A DNA stretch of 8,909 nucleotides from Candidatus Woesearchaeota archaeon. Its GTDB lineage: Archaea; Nanobdellota; Nanobdellia; Woesearchaeales; GW2011-AR4. The translations under genes and the position numbers were made by a program. Position 1 is the stretch's first letter. Each line of letters opens with the position of its first letter. The notes below the pieces were generated by a model. That model was not told where the DNA came from, made no database searches, and saw only the letters and a list, made by a program, of their open reading frames with translations. The DNA is taken from the NCBI GenBank assembly GCA_016185815.1, contig JACPMT010000076.1, positions 1 to 8,909 on the forward strand. Direction: 5' to 3'. Below, piece after piece: positions 1 through 5,995 of the stretch.

Positions 1-1
1 C

Positions 2-163
2 AGGGGCAACCTTGGAAGGTACTCAAAGCCTGCAATAAGCAAGTTCAAGATGACAGGCAAGAAGTCCACAAAAAAAACCGATTTAAGGTACGAGTGCAAA
101 GTCTGCAAGAAGATGCATGTGCAAAGGCAGGGCTTCAGGGCAAAGAAGATAGAGTTCAAGTGA
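2..163 (+). CDS. rpl44e: 50S ribosomal protein L44e, C-terminal part
   Basis: The gene enters from the left edge; its last 53 residues are present and end at TGA 161-163. L44e (eL42 family) is a small zinc-ribbon protein of the large ribosomal subunit near the E site. What is visible is the typical basic C-terminal half: an R-G-x-L-G-R-Y-x-K-P segment, a K-K-S-T-K-K-T-D-L-R-Y-E-C run, then the second zinc pair C-K-V-C (Cys 32 and 35 of the visible part), ending with an R-A-K-K-I-E-F-K tail. The first zinc pair must lie outside the window. In many archaea this gene sits directly before S27e; here about 1.7 kb separates them. A T-rich stretch follows the stop. The family call is firm; the start cannot be seen. 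Confidence 0.93.
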   Translation, partial: RGNLGRYSKPAISKFKMTGKKSTKKTDLRYECKVCKKMHVQRQGFRAKKIEFK

Positions 164-171
164 TTTAAGAA

Positions 172-183
172 TATTTTTTCTTT
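172..183 (+). terminator. T-rich archaeal-type terminator after L44e
   Basis: A run of six T at 174-179, then C and TTT, begins 10 bases after the L44e stop. Archaeal RNA polymerase commonly terminates at non-template T-runs without needing a hairpin. No forward gene follows until 1884, which fits termination here. Functional use is inferred. Confidence 0.5.
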
Positions 184-188
184 ATCTA

Positions 189-357
189 AATCAAAAACGA
201 CGAGAGCGACCTCTTGCAAAATAAGTTAAAGAGGTAACCCGCTTTTGATTGTTTATTGAATATCTCAAAAATTGAAAATTTTTGATGACGATCGAAAATG
301 CGAAGCATTTATCAACGAAAAGGCGAGGCTTTTGTCATTGGCAGAAAGACAAAAGCC
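189..357. other. Intergenic cluster of perfect stem-loops
   Basis: This non-coding stretch between two convergent 3' ends holds at least four inverted repeats. (1) AATCAAAA 189-196 pairs with TTTTGATT 243-250 and encloses ACCTCTT 209-215 / AAGAGGT 229-235, with a possible GCG 206-208 / CGC 240-242 joint. (2) A 9-bp stem 265-273/277-285 has loop GAA. (3) AAATGC 296-301 / GCATTT 305-310 also has loop GAA. (4) A 10-bp stem GGCTTTTGTC 327-336 / GACAAAAGCC 348-357 has an 11-base loop. AAAAG 318-322 can also pair with CTTTT 329-333, competing with stem 4. It could be a structured transcript, a two-sided transcription barrier or an old repeat element. I recognise no named RNA family. The short open frame at 282-494 crosses the hairpins and runs antisense into the glycosyltransferase, so it is not called as a gene. 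Confidence 0.5.
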
Positions 358-396
358 GAGCACTAATGTTGCAAAGCAGATTGAAAATATTAAGTA

Positions 397-1779
397 TTAA
401 CCACATCTATAAAGAAGGTAGCTTCCTTCTATTTTGTCATGAAACTGGCTTAAGAAGTCGCAATTTTTATTCAAAAAGTCTTTTAACTCGCTGAAATAGG
501 AAATGCCCTGCTTGCTTCTTATTACAAACAGAACATCCTTTCCTTTTAAATTATTTAATTCTTTATTCAAATCCTTAATTCCAGAAATAAAAACTTCGTT
601 GTTTGTATCAACAAAATCAAGCGCTATTTTCTTGTTTGTCAGCAGAGCCAGCAATGGGACAATTGAATCATCACCAAAAAGCATAGTGTCTTTGTTTGAA
701 GCTGAATTTATAAAATCAATTAAGTCGTTACCCCTTTCAAATCCTGCAAATCCTATTTTTTGCAAAAATAATATATTTGCTGCAAGATCCCAGATAAAAA
801 TTAATGATAAAATTGTGATAATAATTATTTTCCATTTTTTAATTAGGTTGAGCTGACCGAAAAGTCTTATGATGCCGTACCCGCCAATTATGGCTAAAAA
901 CGGGAATATTATAATAAAATAAAAGCCAAACAATCTTTTCAGAAACAACAAGAATATTAAATAAATGACTGAAACAATTGCAAGGATATTAATCGGCTTT
1001 TTGTCTTTTATAAAAATAAATGACAGTGCAGATAAAAACAAAACCCAGTTCAGCTTTATAATGTCGGAATACTCCCTAAAATTTTCCCTGCTGCCAAGGC
1101 TTTTCAGCAAATGGTACTTGTAGACTTGCTCTGTATAATCGCTTCCTGCTACTGCGGTAAAAGTGAGATTAACCAGCAAGAAAACAGCTAAAAAGCTCGA
1201 CGACAATTTCAGAAAATTCTTTTTATTTGATATTAAAGCTGAAGCAAAAATAATACATATGGGTATCAGGCTTAACAATCTTGTTACTCCAGCAATACCA
1301 AAAAACGTTCCAGACAGGATATAACTGTCCTTGCTCCATAAAAAATACAATCCAGTCACTAAAAACATCATTGCAGCATCTATGCCAAATGAAAAGACAG
1401 AGTTGAACATTGTGCTGTAGCTGAATAAAAACAATAAAGAAGATATGATTGCTTCGTTGCTGCCAAATTTTTCCTTTGCCATTTTAAAAATAAAAAATGC
1501 CGATACTAATGTTGAAATCAAGGGCACTAATTTTAAAGCAATTATATTGAATCCAAATGCCTTATAGATTAAAGCAATCAAATAAATATGCAGCGGAGGA
1601 TGGGCATAGAAAAAATCCCTGTAGGGAAGTTTTCCCTCGTTGACCAGCTTTCCCATGTAATAATATACATTCTCATCTCCAGGTTGGAGAGTCATCAAGC
1701 CTTTTAGCGCAATAAGAATGAATATAGCCCCAAAAACAAAGAATAATACATAAGCTAATTTATTTTTACTAGTTAACAT
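397..1779 (-). CDS. GT-C fold membrane glycosyltransferase (ArnT/PMT-like)
   Basis: A 460-residue polytopic membrane protein. Many hydrophobic segments run from about residue 9 to 340, followed by a soluble C-terminal part of about 115 residues. The first loop after TM1 carries P-G-D-E (Asp35-Glu36), then G-K-x-x-x-E-G-x-x-P-Y-R-D-F-F-Y-A-H-P-P-L. This is the acidic-motif loop typical of GT-C enzymes of the PMT_2/GT39/GT83 type, which transfer a sugar from a lipid-phosphate donor on the outer face of the membrane. Donor and acceptor cannot be told; surface glycan or protein glycosylation is a family-based guess. I chose ATG 1779 over an upstream TTG at 1848 because a TATA box lies 26 bases before it, whereas the longer frame would cover that box and the S27e promoter. 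The gene is visibly richer in A+T than the ribosomal genes around it and lies inverted between L44e and S27e, which suggests it was inserted there. Confidence 0.8.
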   Translation of the reverse strand: MLTSKNKLAYVLFFVFGAIFILIALKGLMTLQPGDENVYYYMGKLVNEGKLPYRDFFYAHPPLHIYLIALIYKAFGFNIIALKLVPLISTLVSAFFIFKMAKEKFGSNEAIISSLLFLFSYSTMFNSVFSFGIDAAMMFLVTGLYFLWSKDSYILSGTFFGIAGVTRLLSLIPICIIFASALISNKKNFLKLSSSFLAVFLLVNLTFTAVAGSDYTEQVYKYHLLKSLGSRENFREYSDIIKLNWVLFLSALSFIFIKDKKPINILAIVSVIYLIFLLFLKRLFGFYFIIIFPFLAIIGGYGIIRLFGQLNLIKKWKIIIITILSLIFIWDLAANILFLQKIGFAGFERGNDLIDFINSASNKDTMLFGDDSIVPLLALLTNKKIALDFVDTNNEVFISGIKDLNKELNNLKGKDVLFVIRSKQGISYFSELKDFLNKNCDFLSQFHDKIEGSYLLYRCG

Positions 1780-1800
1780 ACCATTTGTTTTTATTTGATA

Positions 1801-1808
1801 ATATATAA
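1801..1808 (-). promoter_or_regulatory. TATA box of the glycosyltransferase gene
   Basis: The reverse strand reads TTATATAT here, centred about 26 bases before the A of ATG 1779. That spacing predicts transcription starting at or next to the start codon, so a leaderless mRNA. It lies back to back with the S27e TATA box in a 104-base divergent intergenic region. Confidence 0.65.
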
Positions 1809-1833
1809 TCTTTATTATTCTCAAGGGGAAAGG

Positions 1834-1841
1834 TATATAAA
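1834..1841 (+). promoter_or_regulatory. TATA box of the S27e-aIF2a-Nop10-PAC2 operon
   Basis: TATATAAA preceded by a purine-rich stretch (GGGGAAAGG, a possible BRE). A start about 25 bases downstream, near 1863, would leave a leader of about 20 bases holding the S27e Shine-Dalgarno. It gives S27e its own promoter now that L44e is not directly upstream. Confidence 0.7.
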
Positions 1842-1867
1842 TGGACAAAAATTACTTTAAGCCTGTT

Positions 1868-1874
1868 AAAGGAG
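1868..1874 (+). promoter_or_regulatory. Shine-Dalgarno that sets the S27e start
   Basis: AAAGGAG lies 9 bases before ATG 1884. An in-frame TTG at 1875 directly touches the motif and leaves no spacer, so ATG 1884 is the better start. Confidence 0.7.
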
Positions 1875-1883
1875 TTGAAAATT

Positions 1884-2066
1884 ATGAAAAGAAAGGAACC
1901 CACAAGCAAGTTCATAAAGATAAGATGCCCGAAGTGCAAGAACGAGCAGATAACATTTGGAAAAACGGCGACAAAGGTCGACTGTCTTGTCTGCGGCAGG
2001 GTACTTGCAGAGCCCACCGGCGGCAAAAGCAGGGTAAAGGCAAGGATTTTGGAAGTTTTGGAATAA
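1884..2066 (+). CDS. rps27e: 30S ribosomal protein S27e
   Basis: A 60-residue zinc-ribbon protein of the small ribosomal subunit (eS27 family), of normal archaeal length. The two zinc pairs are C-P-K-C (Cys15, Cys18) and C-L-V-C (Cys34, Cys37), separated by the usual 15 residues with an I-T-F-G-K-T-A-T-K-V stretch between. The tail L-A-E-P-T-G-G-K-S-R-V-K-A is the family signature, ending in a short helix that follows the G-G-K. The ATG at 1884 is used because it follows AAAGGAG at proper distance; the TTG three codons upstream would give three extra residues with no spacer. It is the first gene of a co-directional operon, with aIF2-alpha starting 6 bases after its stop. Confidence 0.95.
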   Translation: MKRKEPTSKFIKIRCPKCKNEQITFGKTATKVDCLVCGRVLAEPTGGKSRVKARILEVLE

Positions 2067-2072
2067 GTCAAA

Positions 2073-2855
2073 ATGCTTTTTAAAAAACAGGGTTTTCCAG
2101 AAGAAAGTGAACTGGTTCTTTGCACGGTAACAAGCGTGCAGTTCCATTCCGTGTTTGTTGATATAGACGAGTACGGCAGAAGCGGAATGATACATATTTC
2201 TGAGGTTTCCCCCGGAAGAATAAGGAATATAAGGGATTTTGTAAAGGAGGGAAAGAAGGTTGTATGCAAGGTCCTGAGAATAAACAGGGAAAAGGGGTAT
2301 ATCGACCTGTCTTTGAGGAGGGTTAATGAGTCAGAGAAAAGGAGAAAAATTGACGATGTCAAAAAAGAGCAGAATGCGGAAAAGATAGTGGAGATCGCAG
2401 CCGGAAAAATAGGAATAAAGACAGAGCAGCTGTACGGGGAAATTTCAGAAAAAGTAATGAAAAATTACAGCTCGCTCCATGAATTTTTTGAAGATGCGTC
2501 AAAGGACGAAAAGTTGCTGGAAAGCCTGGGCATAGATAAGAATCATCTGAAGATTATTGGCGAAACAATAAAGCAAAGGATAAAGCCGGTGGAAGTTGAG
2601 ATTATAGGAAAGCTTAAAATAACAACATTTGCCCCTGATGGAATAGGCATCATAAAAGAATCATTAAAGAATGCTGAAGAGGCTGCCAAGGGCGAAATCA
2701 GCATAAATTACCTTGGCTCGGGGCTTTACAGGTTCATGGTCAGGGCTCCTGACTACAAAAAAGCTGAGAAACTCATGAAAAATGCAACTGAAAGCGCAAT
2801 AAGTTATGTAACAAAGCAGGCGGGGGCAGCGGAATTCAGCCGCGAGTCAGCATAA
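2073..2855 (+). CDS. eif2a: Translation initiation factor 2 subunit alpha
   Basis: The alpha subunit of the heterotrimeric aIF2, which brings initiator Met-tRNA to the 30S subunit. At 260 residues it has the usual archaeal length and three parts. An N-terminal S1 (OB-fold) domain covers about 10-87, with S-V-F-V-D-I-D-E-Y, G-M-I-H-I-S-E-V and E-K-G-Y-I-D-L-S-L-R-R-V. A helical domain covers about 90-175. A C-terminal alpha/beta domain, which binds the gamma subunit, starts around V-E-I-I-G-K-L-K-I-T and includes G-I-G-I-I-K-E-S-L and Y-R-F-M-V-R-A-P-D-Y. Ser46 falls at the position of the regulated Ser51 of eukaryotic eIF2-alpha, with Ser43 at Ser48. It starts 6 bases after S27e with only a weak GGAA upstream, so coupled translation is likely. 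Confidence 0.95.
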   Translation: MLFKKQGFPEESELVLCTVTSVQFHSVFVDIDEYGRSGMIHISEVSPGRIRNIRDFVKEGKKVVCKVLRINREKGYIDLSLRRVNESEKRRKIDDVKKEQNAEKIVEIAAGKIGIKTEQLYGEISEKVMKNYSSLHEFFEDASKDEKLLESLGIDKNHLKIIGETIKQRIKPVEVEIIGKLKITTFAPDGIGIIKESLKNAEEAAKGEISINYLGSGLYRFMVRAPDYKKAEKLMKNATESAISYVTKQAGAAEFSRESA

Positions 2856-2876
2856 TGTTTACATGATAAACTTCCA

Positions 2877-3053
2877 ATGACAAAGCGCATCTTCAAGTGC
2901 AATAACTGCAATAAATATACGATGAAGGAAACCTGCGATTGCGGCAATAAGACATTGTTTTCAAGACCTGTGAAATATACCCCAAATGACAAGTTCAGTT
3001 CTTACAAGAGAAAGGCAAAGATTGCCATATACGCCAGCAGAGGGCTGCTATGA
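2877..3053 (+). CDS. nop10: Ribosome biogenesis protein Nop10
   Basis: A 58-residue protein of the H/ACA RNP, which works with Cbf5, Gar1 and L7Ae in guide-directed pseudouridylation of rRNA. The N-terminal zinc ribbon shows C-N-N-C (Cys8, Cys11), K-Y-T-M-K-E-T, then C-D-C-G (Cys20, Cys22). After it comes the family tail: R-P-V-K-Y-T-P-N-D-K-F-S-S-Y-K-R-K-A. The second pair is C-x-C, one residue shorter than the usual C-x2-C. The gene lies 21 bases after aIF2-alpha with no clear Shine-Dalgarno, and its TGA overlaps the ATG of the PAC2 gene (ATGA). The order S27e, aIF2-alpha, Nop10, PAC2 is a familiar archaeal cluster and supports the call. Confidence 0.92.
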   Translation: MTKRIFKCNNCNKYTMKETCDCGNKTLFSRPVKYTPNDKFSSYKRKAKIAIYASRGLL

Positions 3054-3850
3054 GGGATAGCTACTGGAAAATCATGCAGTTCGGGAAAATCCCAAAGCTG
3101 AACAAGCCGGTTTTCATAGAGGGCCTGCCTGGAATAGGAAATGTCGGGAAAGTTGCCATTGATTTTCTTATCGACGAGCTTAAGGCAAAAAAGCTGTACG
3201 AGATAACGTCATACACTTTTCCGCATTCTGTATTTGTAAATGAGGACAACTTGGTTGAGCTGCCGGTTGTGGAGGTGTTTTACAAGCAGTTCAACAACAA
3301 GAGGGATCTTTTGCTGCTTGGCGGCGATGTGCAACCGATAGACGAGATAAGCTCTTACGAGTTCTCGGAAAAAATTCTCGATATAGTGCAGAAATTCAAC
3401 GGAAAGGAGATTATTACTTTAGGGGGGATTGGGATGGCAGACATTCCAAAAAAGCCAAAGGTTTACTGCACAGGAAACACTAAAAAAATTTTGGACAGGT
3501 ACAAAAGCGAATTGGTCAGCAACAAGCTTTACGGCATTGTCGGGCCCATTATCGGAGTTTCCGGGCTTTTGCTCGGGCTTGCCTCAAGAAGGGACATGGA
3601 GGCAATTTCCTTTTTGGCAGAGACTTACGGCCATCCCATGTACCTTGGCATCAAGGGCGCAAAGGAAATCCTGAATATCCTGAACAAAAAGCTTGACTTG
3701 AGGATAGACATAAACAAACTCGACAGGGAAATCAAGGACATTGAAACGGAGATATTGAAAAAAACCGAGCAGCTGAGCGAGGTCACAAAGCAGATTGCAC
3801 TGAAAAAAATGCAGAAAAGATTTGGCAGGGACGTTGATTATATTGGATAG
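3050..3850 (+). CDS. PAC2-family proteasome assembly chaperone
   Basis: A 266-residue member of the PAC2 superfamily (COG1938/COG2047 type), whose archaeal members PbaA/PbaB are linked to proteasome assembly. Near the start it has P-V-F-I-E-G-L-P-G-I-G-N-V-G-K (about 20-34). The middle has T-L-G-G-I-G followed by a K-P-K-V-Y-C-T-G-N segment, then G-P-I-I-G-V-S-G-L-L-L-G, then E-T-Y-G-H-P-M-Y, all typical of the family. A charged helical stretch at about 220-258 looks like a coiled coil. The protein ends D-Y-I-G: the Tyr is third from the end, not penultimate as in a proteasome-docking HbYX tail. Its ATG overlaps the Nop10 stop, and GAGGG lies 5 bases upstream. The exact partner is unknown. 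Confidence 0.88.
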   Translation: MRDSYWKIMQFGKIPKLNKPVFIEGLPGIGNVGKVAIDFLIDELKAKKLYEITSYTFPHSVFVNEDNLVELPVVEVFYKQFNNKRDLLLLGGDVQPIDEISSYEFSEKILDIVQKFNGKEIITLGGIGMADIPKKPKVYCTGNTKKILDRYKSELVSNKLYGIVGPIIGVSGLLLGLASRRDMEAISFLAETYGHPMYLGIKGAKEILNILNKKLDLRIDINKLDREIKDIETEILKKTEQLSEVTKQIALKKMQKRFGRDVDYIG

Positions 3851-3864
3851 ATAGATTAGAAATA

Positions 3865-3872
3865 TTTAAATA
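3865..3872 (+). promoter_or_regulatory. TATA box of the enolase-mutase operon
   Basis: TTTAAATA, 15 bases after the PAC2 stop. Expected transcription start is near 3894, giving a short leader of about 7 bases to GTG 3901 or about 16 to TTG 3910. Confidence 0.6.
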
Positions 3873-3900
3873 AGCACTCTTTCTTGTTGTTCTTAAAAGG

Positions 3901-5181
3901 GTGGAATTTTTGGGATTTAAGATAAGAAAGATAAAGGCAAGGGAAGTCCTTGATTCAAGAGGAAATCCGACCATAGGGGTTGATTTAATCACAAAGTCCT
4001 GCTGCGCAAAATCGATTGTCCCAAGCGGCGCTTCAACAGGCATTCATGAAGCCTTGGAATTAAGGGACAATGACAGGAAAAGGTACAGCGGCAAAGGCGT
4101 TTTAAAAGCGGTTTCTAACGTCAACAAAATAATAGCAGGAAAAGTCATTGGACTGGACTGCAGGGACCAAAGAGAGATAGACAATATTTTGGTTGAGCTT
4201 GACGGGACCGAAAACAAGTCAAAGCTTGGCGCTAATGCCGTTCTTGGCGTTTCAATGGCAGTCTGCAAGGCAGGCGCAGTTTGCTCTAATAAGCCGCTTT
4301 ATCAGCATATCCAGAAATTATCAAATTCTAAAAAGCTAATCCTGCCAGTTCCGCAGATGAATGTCATCAACAGCGGCAAGCACGCTGGAATTGGGCATGA
4401 TATACAGGAGCATATGATAGTGCCGGCTAATTTTAAAAGTTTCAGCGACGCCTTAAGGGCAGGTGTTGAAACTTACCATTCATTGAAAAATATTTTAAAG
4501 AAAAAATACGGCGCAAAAGCGGCGTTGCTTGGTGATGAAGGGGGTTTTGCGCCACCAATTGCTGACATTGAGGAAAGGCTGGAGCTGATGCTGAAGGCAA
4601 TTGGCGAAGCGGGTTATAACGGAAAAATAAAGCTTGCCCTGGACTGCGCCGCCTCTGAATTTTACAATGAGGAAAAAAAGCAATATACAATAATCAATAA
4701 AAAATATAATAATGAAGAATTAATTGATTTCTATAAAAAATTGATAAAAAAATTTTCCATCATATCAATAGAAGACGGATTTGCACAGGATGACTGGAAA
4801 GGATGGCAGCTTTTGAGCAGGGAATTGGGCAAAAAAATACAGATTGTCGGGGACGATTTGCTTGCAACAAATATAATGAGAATCAGAAAGGCTCTGGACG
4901 AGAAAGCATGCAATTCCCTTTTATTGAAAGTCAATCAAATCGGCACTGTAACAGAAGCAATTGATGCTGCAAACATAGCCTTCAAAAACAAGTGGAATGT
5001 TGTTGTAAGCCATCGCTCTGGCGAAACAGAAGACAGCTTTATCGCTGACTTATGCGTTGGGATTGGAGCTAACCAAAGCAAGTTTGGCGCTCCTGCAAGA
5101 AGCGAAAGGACTGCAAAGTACAACAGGCTGCTTAGGATTGAAGAAGAGACTGGAAGAAAAGCGAAGTTTGCTAAATTATAA
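3901..5181 (+). CDS. eno: Enolase (phosphopyruvate hydratase)
   Basis: Interconverts 2-phosphoglycerate and phosphoenolpyruvate. At 426 residues it is full length, and every key site is visible: A-R-E-V-L-D-S-R-G-N-P-T near the start, the mobile loop P-S-G-A-S-T-G (41-47), His161 and Glu170 (I-Q-E), Glu213 in G-D-E-G-G-F-A-P, and the Mg ligands Asp248, Glu291 and Asp318. The catalytic Lys343 lies in the signature L-L-L-K-V-N-Q-I-G-T, followed by S-H-R-S-G-E (370-375) and Lys394 in a G-A-P-x-R-S-E-R context. The start is uncertain. GTG 3901 matches the N-terminal length of other archaeal enolases. TTG 3910 gives a protein three residues shorter and has GGGTGG (3899-3904) as a possible Shine-Dalgarno. 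It forms an operon with the phosphoglycerate mutase, one base downstream. Confidence 0.96.
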   Translation: MEFLGFKIRKIKAREVLDSRGNPTIGVDLITKSCCAKSIVPSGASTGIHEALELRDNDRKRYSGKGVLKAVSNVNKIIAGKVIGLDCRDQREIDNILVELDGTENKSKLGANAVLGVSMAVCKAGAVCSNKPLYQHIQKLSNSKKLILPVPQMNVINSGKHAGIGHDIQEHMIVPANFKSFSDALRAGVETYHSLKNILKKKYGAKAALLGDEGGFAPPIADIEERLELMLKAIGEAGYNGKIKLALDCAASEFYNEEKKQYTIINKKYNNEELIDFYKKLIKKFSIISIEDGFAQDDWKGWQLLSRELGKKIQIVGDDLLATNIMRIRKALDEKACNSLLLKVNQIGTVTEAIDAANIAFKNKWNVVVSHRSGETEDSFIADLCVGIGANQSKFGAPARSERTAKYNRLLRIEEETGRKAKFAKL

Positions 5182-5182
5182 A

Positions 5183-5929
5183 ATGATAAAACTTGTTCTT
5201 TTACGGCACGGGCAGAGCACCTGGAACAAGGAGAACAGGTTTACCGGGTGGACCAATGTTCCATTGACAAAACAAGGCATTGCTGAAGCAAAAGATGCTG
5301 CAAAGGTCATGAAAGAAAATGAGTACACTTTTGACATAGTTTTTACTTCTGTGCTAAAAAGGGCGACTGATACAACTAGCATAGTTCTTAAAGAAATGGG
5401 ATTGAAGATACCTGTTGAGACGTCATGGCGCCTCAATGAAAGGCATTATGGCGCTTTGCAGGGCTTAAACAAGGCAGAAATGGCTGTTAAATACGGGGAA
5501 GTGCAAGTGCTGAAATGGAGGAGAAGCTACGATGTCAGGCCGCCTGCTTTAAATAAAAAAGATAAAAGGCACTCAATACATGACAGATTATACAAAAATT
5601 TAGATAAAAAATATTTGCCAGATACTGAAAGTTTAAAGGACACTGTAAAAAGAGTTGTTCCATACTGGAAAAATGGAATAGTTCCAATGCTGAAAAAAGG
5701 CAAAAAAGTTCTTGTTTCTGCAAGCGGCAACAGCTTAAGGGCGCTTGTCAAGGTTATAGACAAGATTTCAGACAATGACATTGTTAATTTCAATATCCCA
5801 ACAGGAATACCGCTTATTTACGAGCTTGACAAGAATTTGAAGCCAATCAAGCACTATTTTTTAGGCAACCAGAAAGAAATTGAAAGTAGGATAGCAGAGG
5901 TTGCAGCGCAGGGAAAGGTGAAAAGATAA
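5183..5929 (+). CDS. gpmA: Phosphoglycerate mutase, 2,3-BPG-dependent type, with second catalytic His replaced
   Basis: Interconverts 3- and 2-phosphoglycerate, the step next to enolase. It has 248 residues, the normal GpmA length. Visible: L-L-R-H-G-Q-S-T-W-N with the phosphorylated His9, then N-R-F-T-G-W-T-N-V-P-L-T, Arg60, N-E-R-H-Y-G-A-L-Q-G-L-N-K (Glu86), the W-R-R-S-Y-D-V-R-P-P segment (Arg113, Arg114), and the C-terminal N-I-P-T-G-I-P-L-I-Y. The second catalytic His of the family, in A-H-G-N-S-L-R-A, is Ser181 here (A-S-G-N-S-L-R-A; codon AGC). The overall fit is otherwise so good that this reads as substitution, not decay. ATG 5183 is one base after the enolase stop. An upstream in-frame start would lie deep inside enolase and is not used. 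No Shine-Dalgarno is visible, so translation is probably coupled. Confidence 0.93.
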   Translation: MIKLVLLRHGQSTWNKENRFTGWTNVPLTKQGIAEAKDAAKVMKENEYTFDIVFTSVLKRATDTTSIVLKEMGLKIPVETSWRLNERHYGALQGLNKAEMAVKYGEVQVLKWRRSYDVRPPALNKKDKRHSIHDRLYKNLDKKYLPDTESLKDTVKRVVPYWKNGIVPMLKKGKKVLVSASGNSLRALVKVIDKISDNDIVNFNIPTGIPLIYELDKNLKPIKHYFLGNQKEIESRIAEVAAQGKVKR

Positions 5930-5964
5930 TCATTTACAACTTTGAAGTTAATACAATAAAAAGA

Positions 5965-5972
5965 TTTATAAA
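5965..5972 (+). promoter_or_regulatory. TATA box of the small membrane protein gene
   Basis: TTTATAAA centred about 27 bases before ATG 5996, predicting a leaderless mRNA. A run of six T (5983-5988) just downstream of it may also terminate transcripts from the enolase-mutase operon. Confidence 0.6.
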
Positions 5973-5982
5973 TAAATCACCC

Positions 5983-5988
5983 TTTTTT
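5983..5988 (+). terminator. Possible T-run terminator for eno-gpmA
   Basis: TTTTTT follows CCC, 54 bases after the mutase stop and inside the promoter region of the next gene. Such T-runs can end archaeal transcripts. No other T-run of this length lies between the two genes. Confidence 0.35.
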
Positions 5989-5995
5989 GAGTTTT

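Noticed and set aside
283..291. TGATGA, as in the C box of a C/D guide RNA.
   Set aside because: The preceding base is T, not a purine, the motif partly sits in a hairpin stem, and I found no CTGA D box at a suitable distance downstream.
282..494. A 70-residue forward open frame in the hairpin region.
   Set aside because: It crosses perfect hairpins, overlaps the 3' end of the glycosyltransferase antisense, has no TATA box or Shine-Dalgarno and no recognisable protein features.
1780..1848. Longer N-terminus (23 extra residues from TTG 1848) for the glycosyltransferase.
   Set aside because: It would span the gene's own TATA box and overlap the S27e TATA box; ATG 1779 has ideal promoter spacing.
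1769..2362. A 197-residue reverse open frame opposite S27e and aIF2-alpha.
   Set aside because: It is antisense to two firmly identified genes and covers both divergent promoters; its composition is that of a reverse-complement shadow.
5057..5182. Upstream extension of the mutase frame into enolase.
   Set aside because: The extra 42 residues overlap conserved enolase sequence in another frame, while ATG 5183 gives exactly the family's N-terminus.
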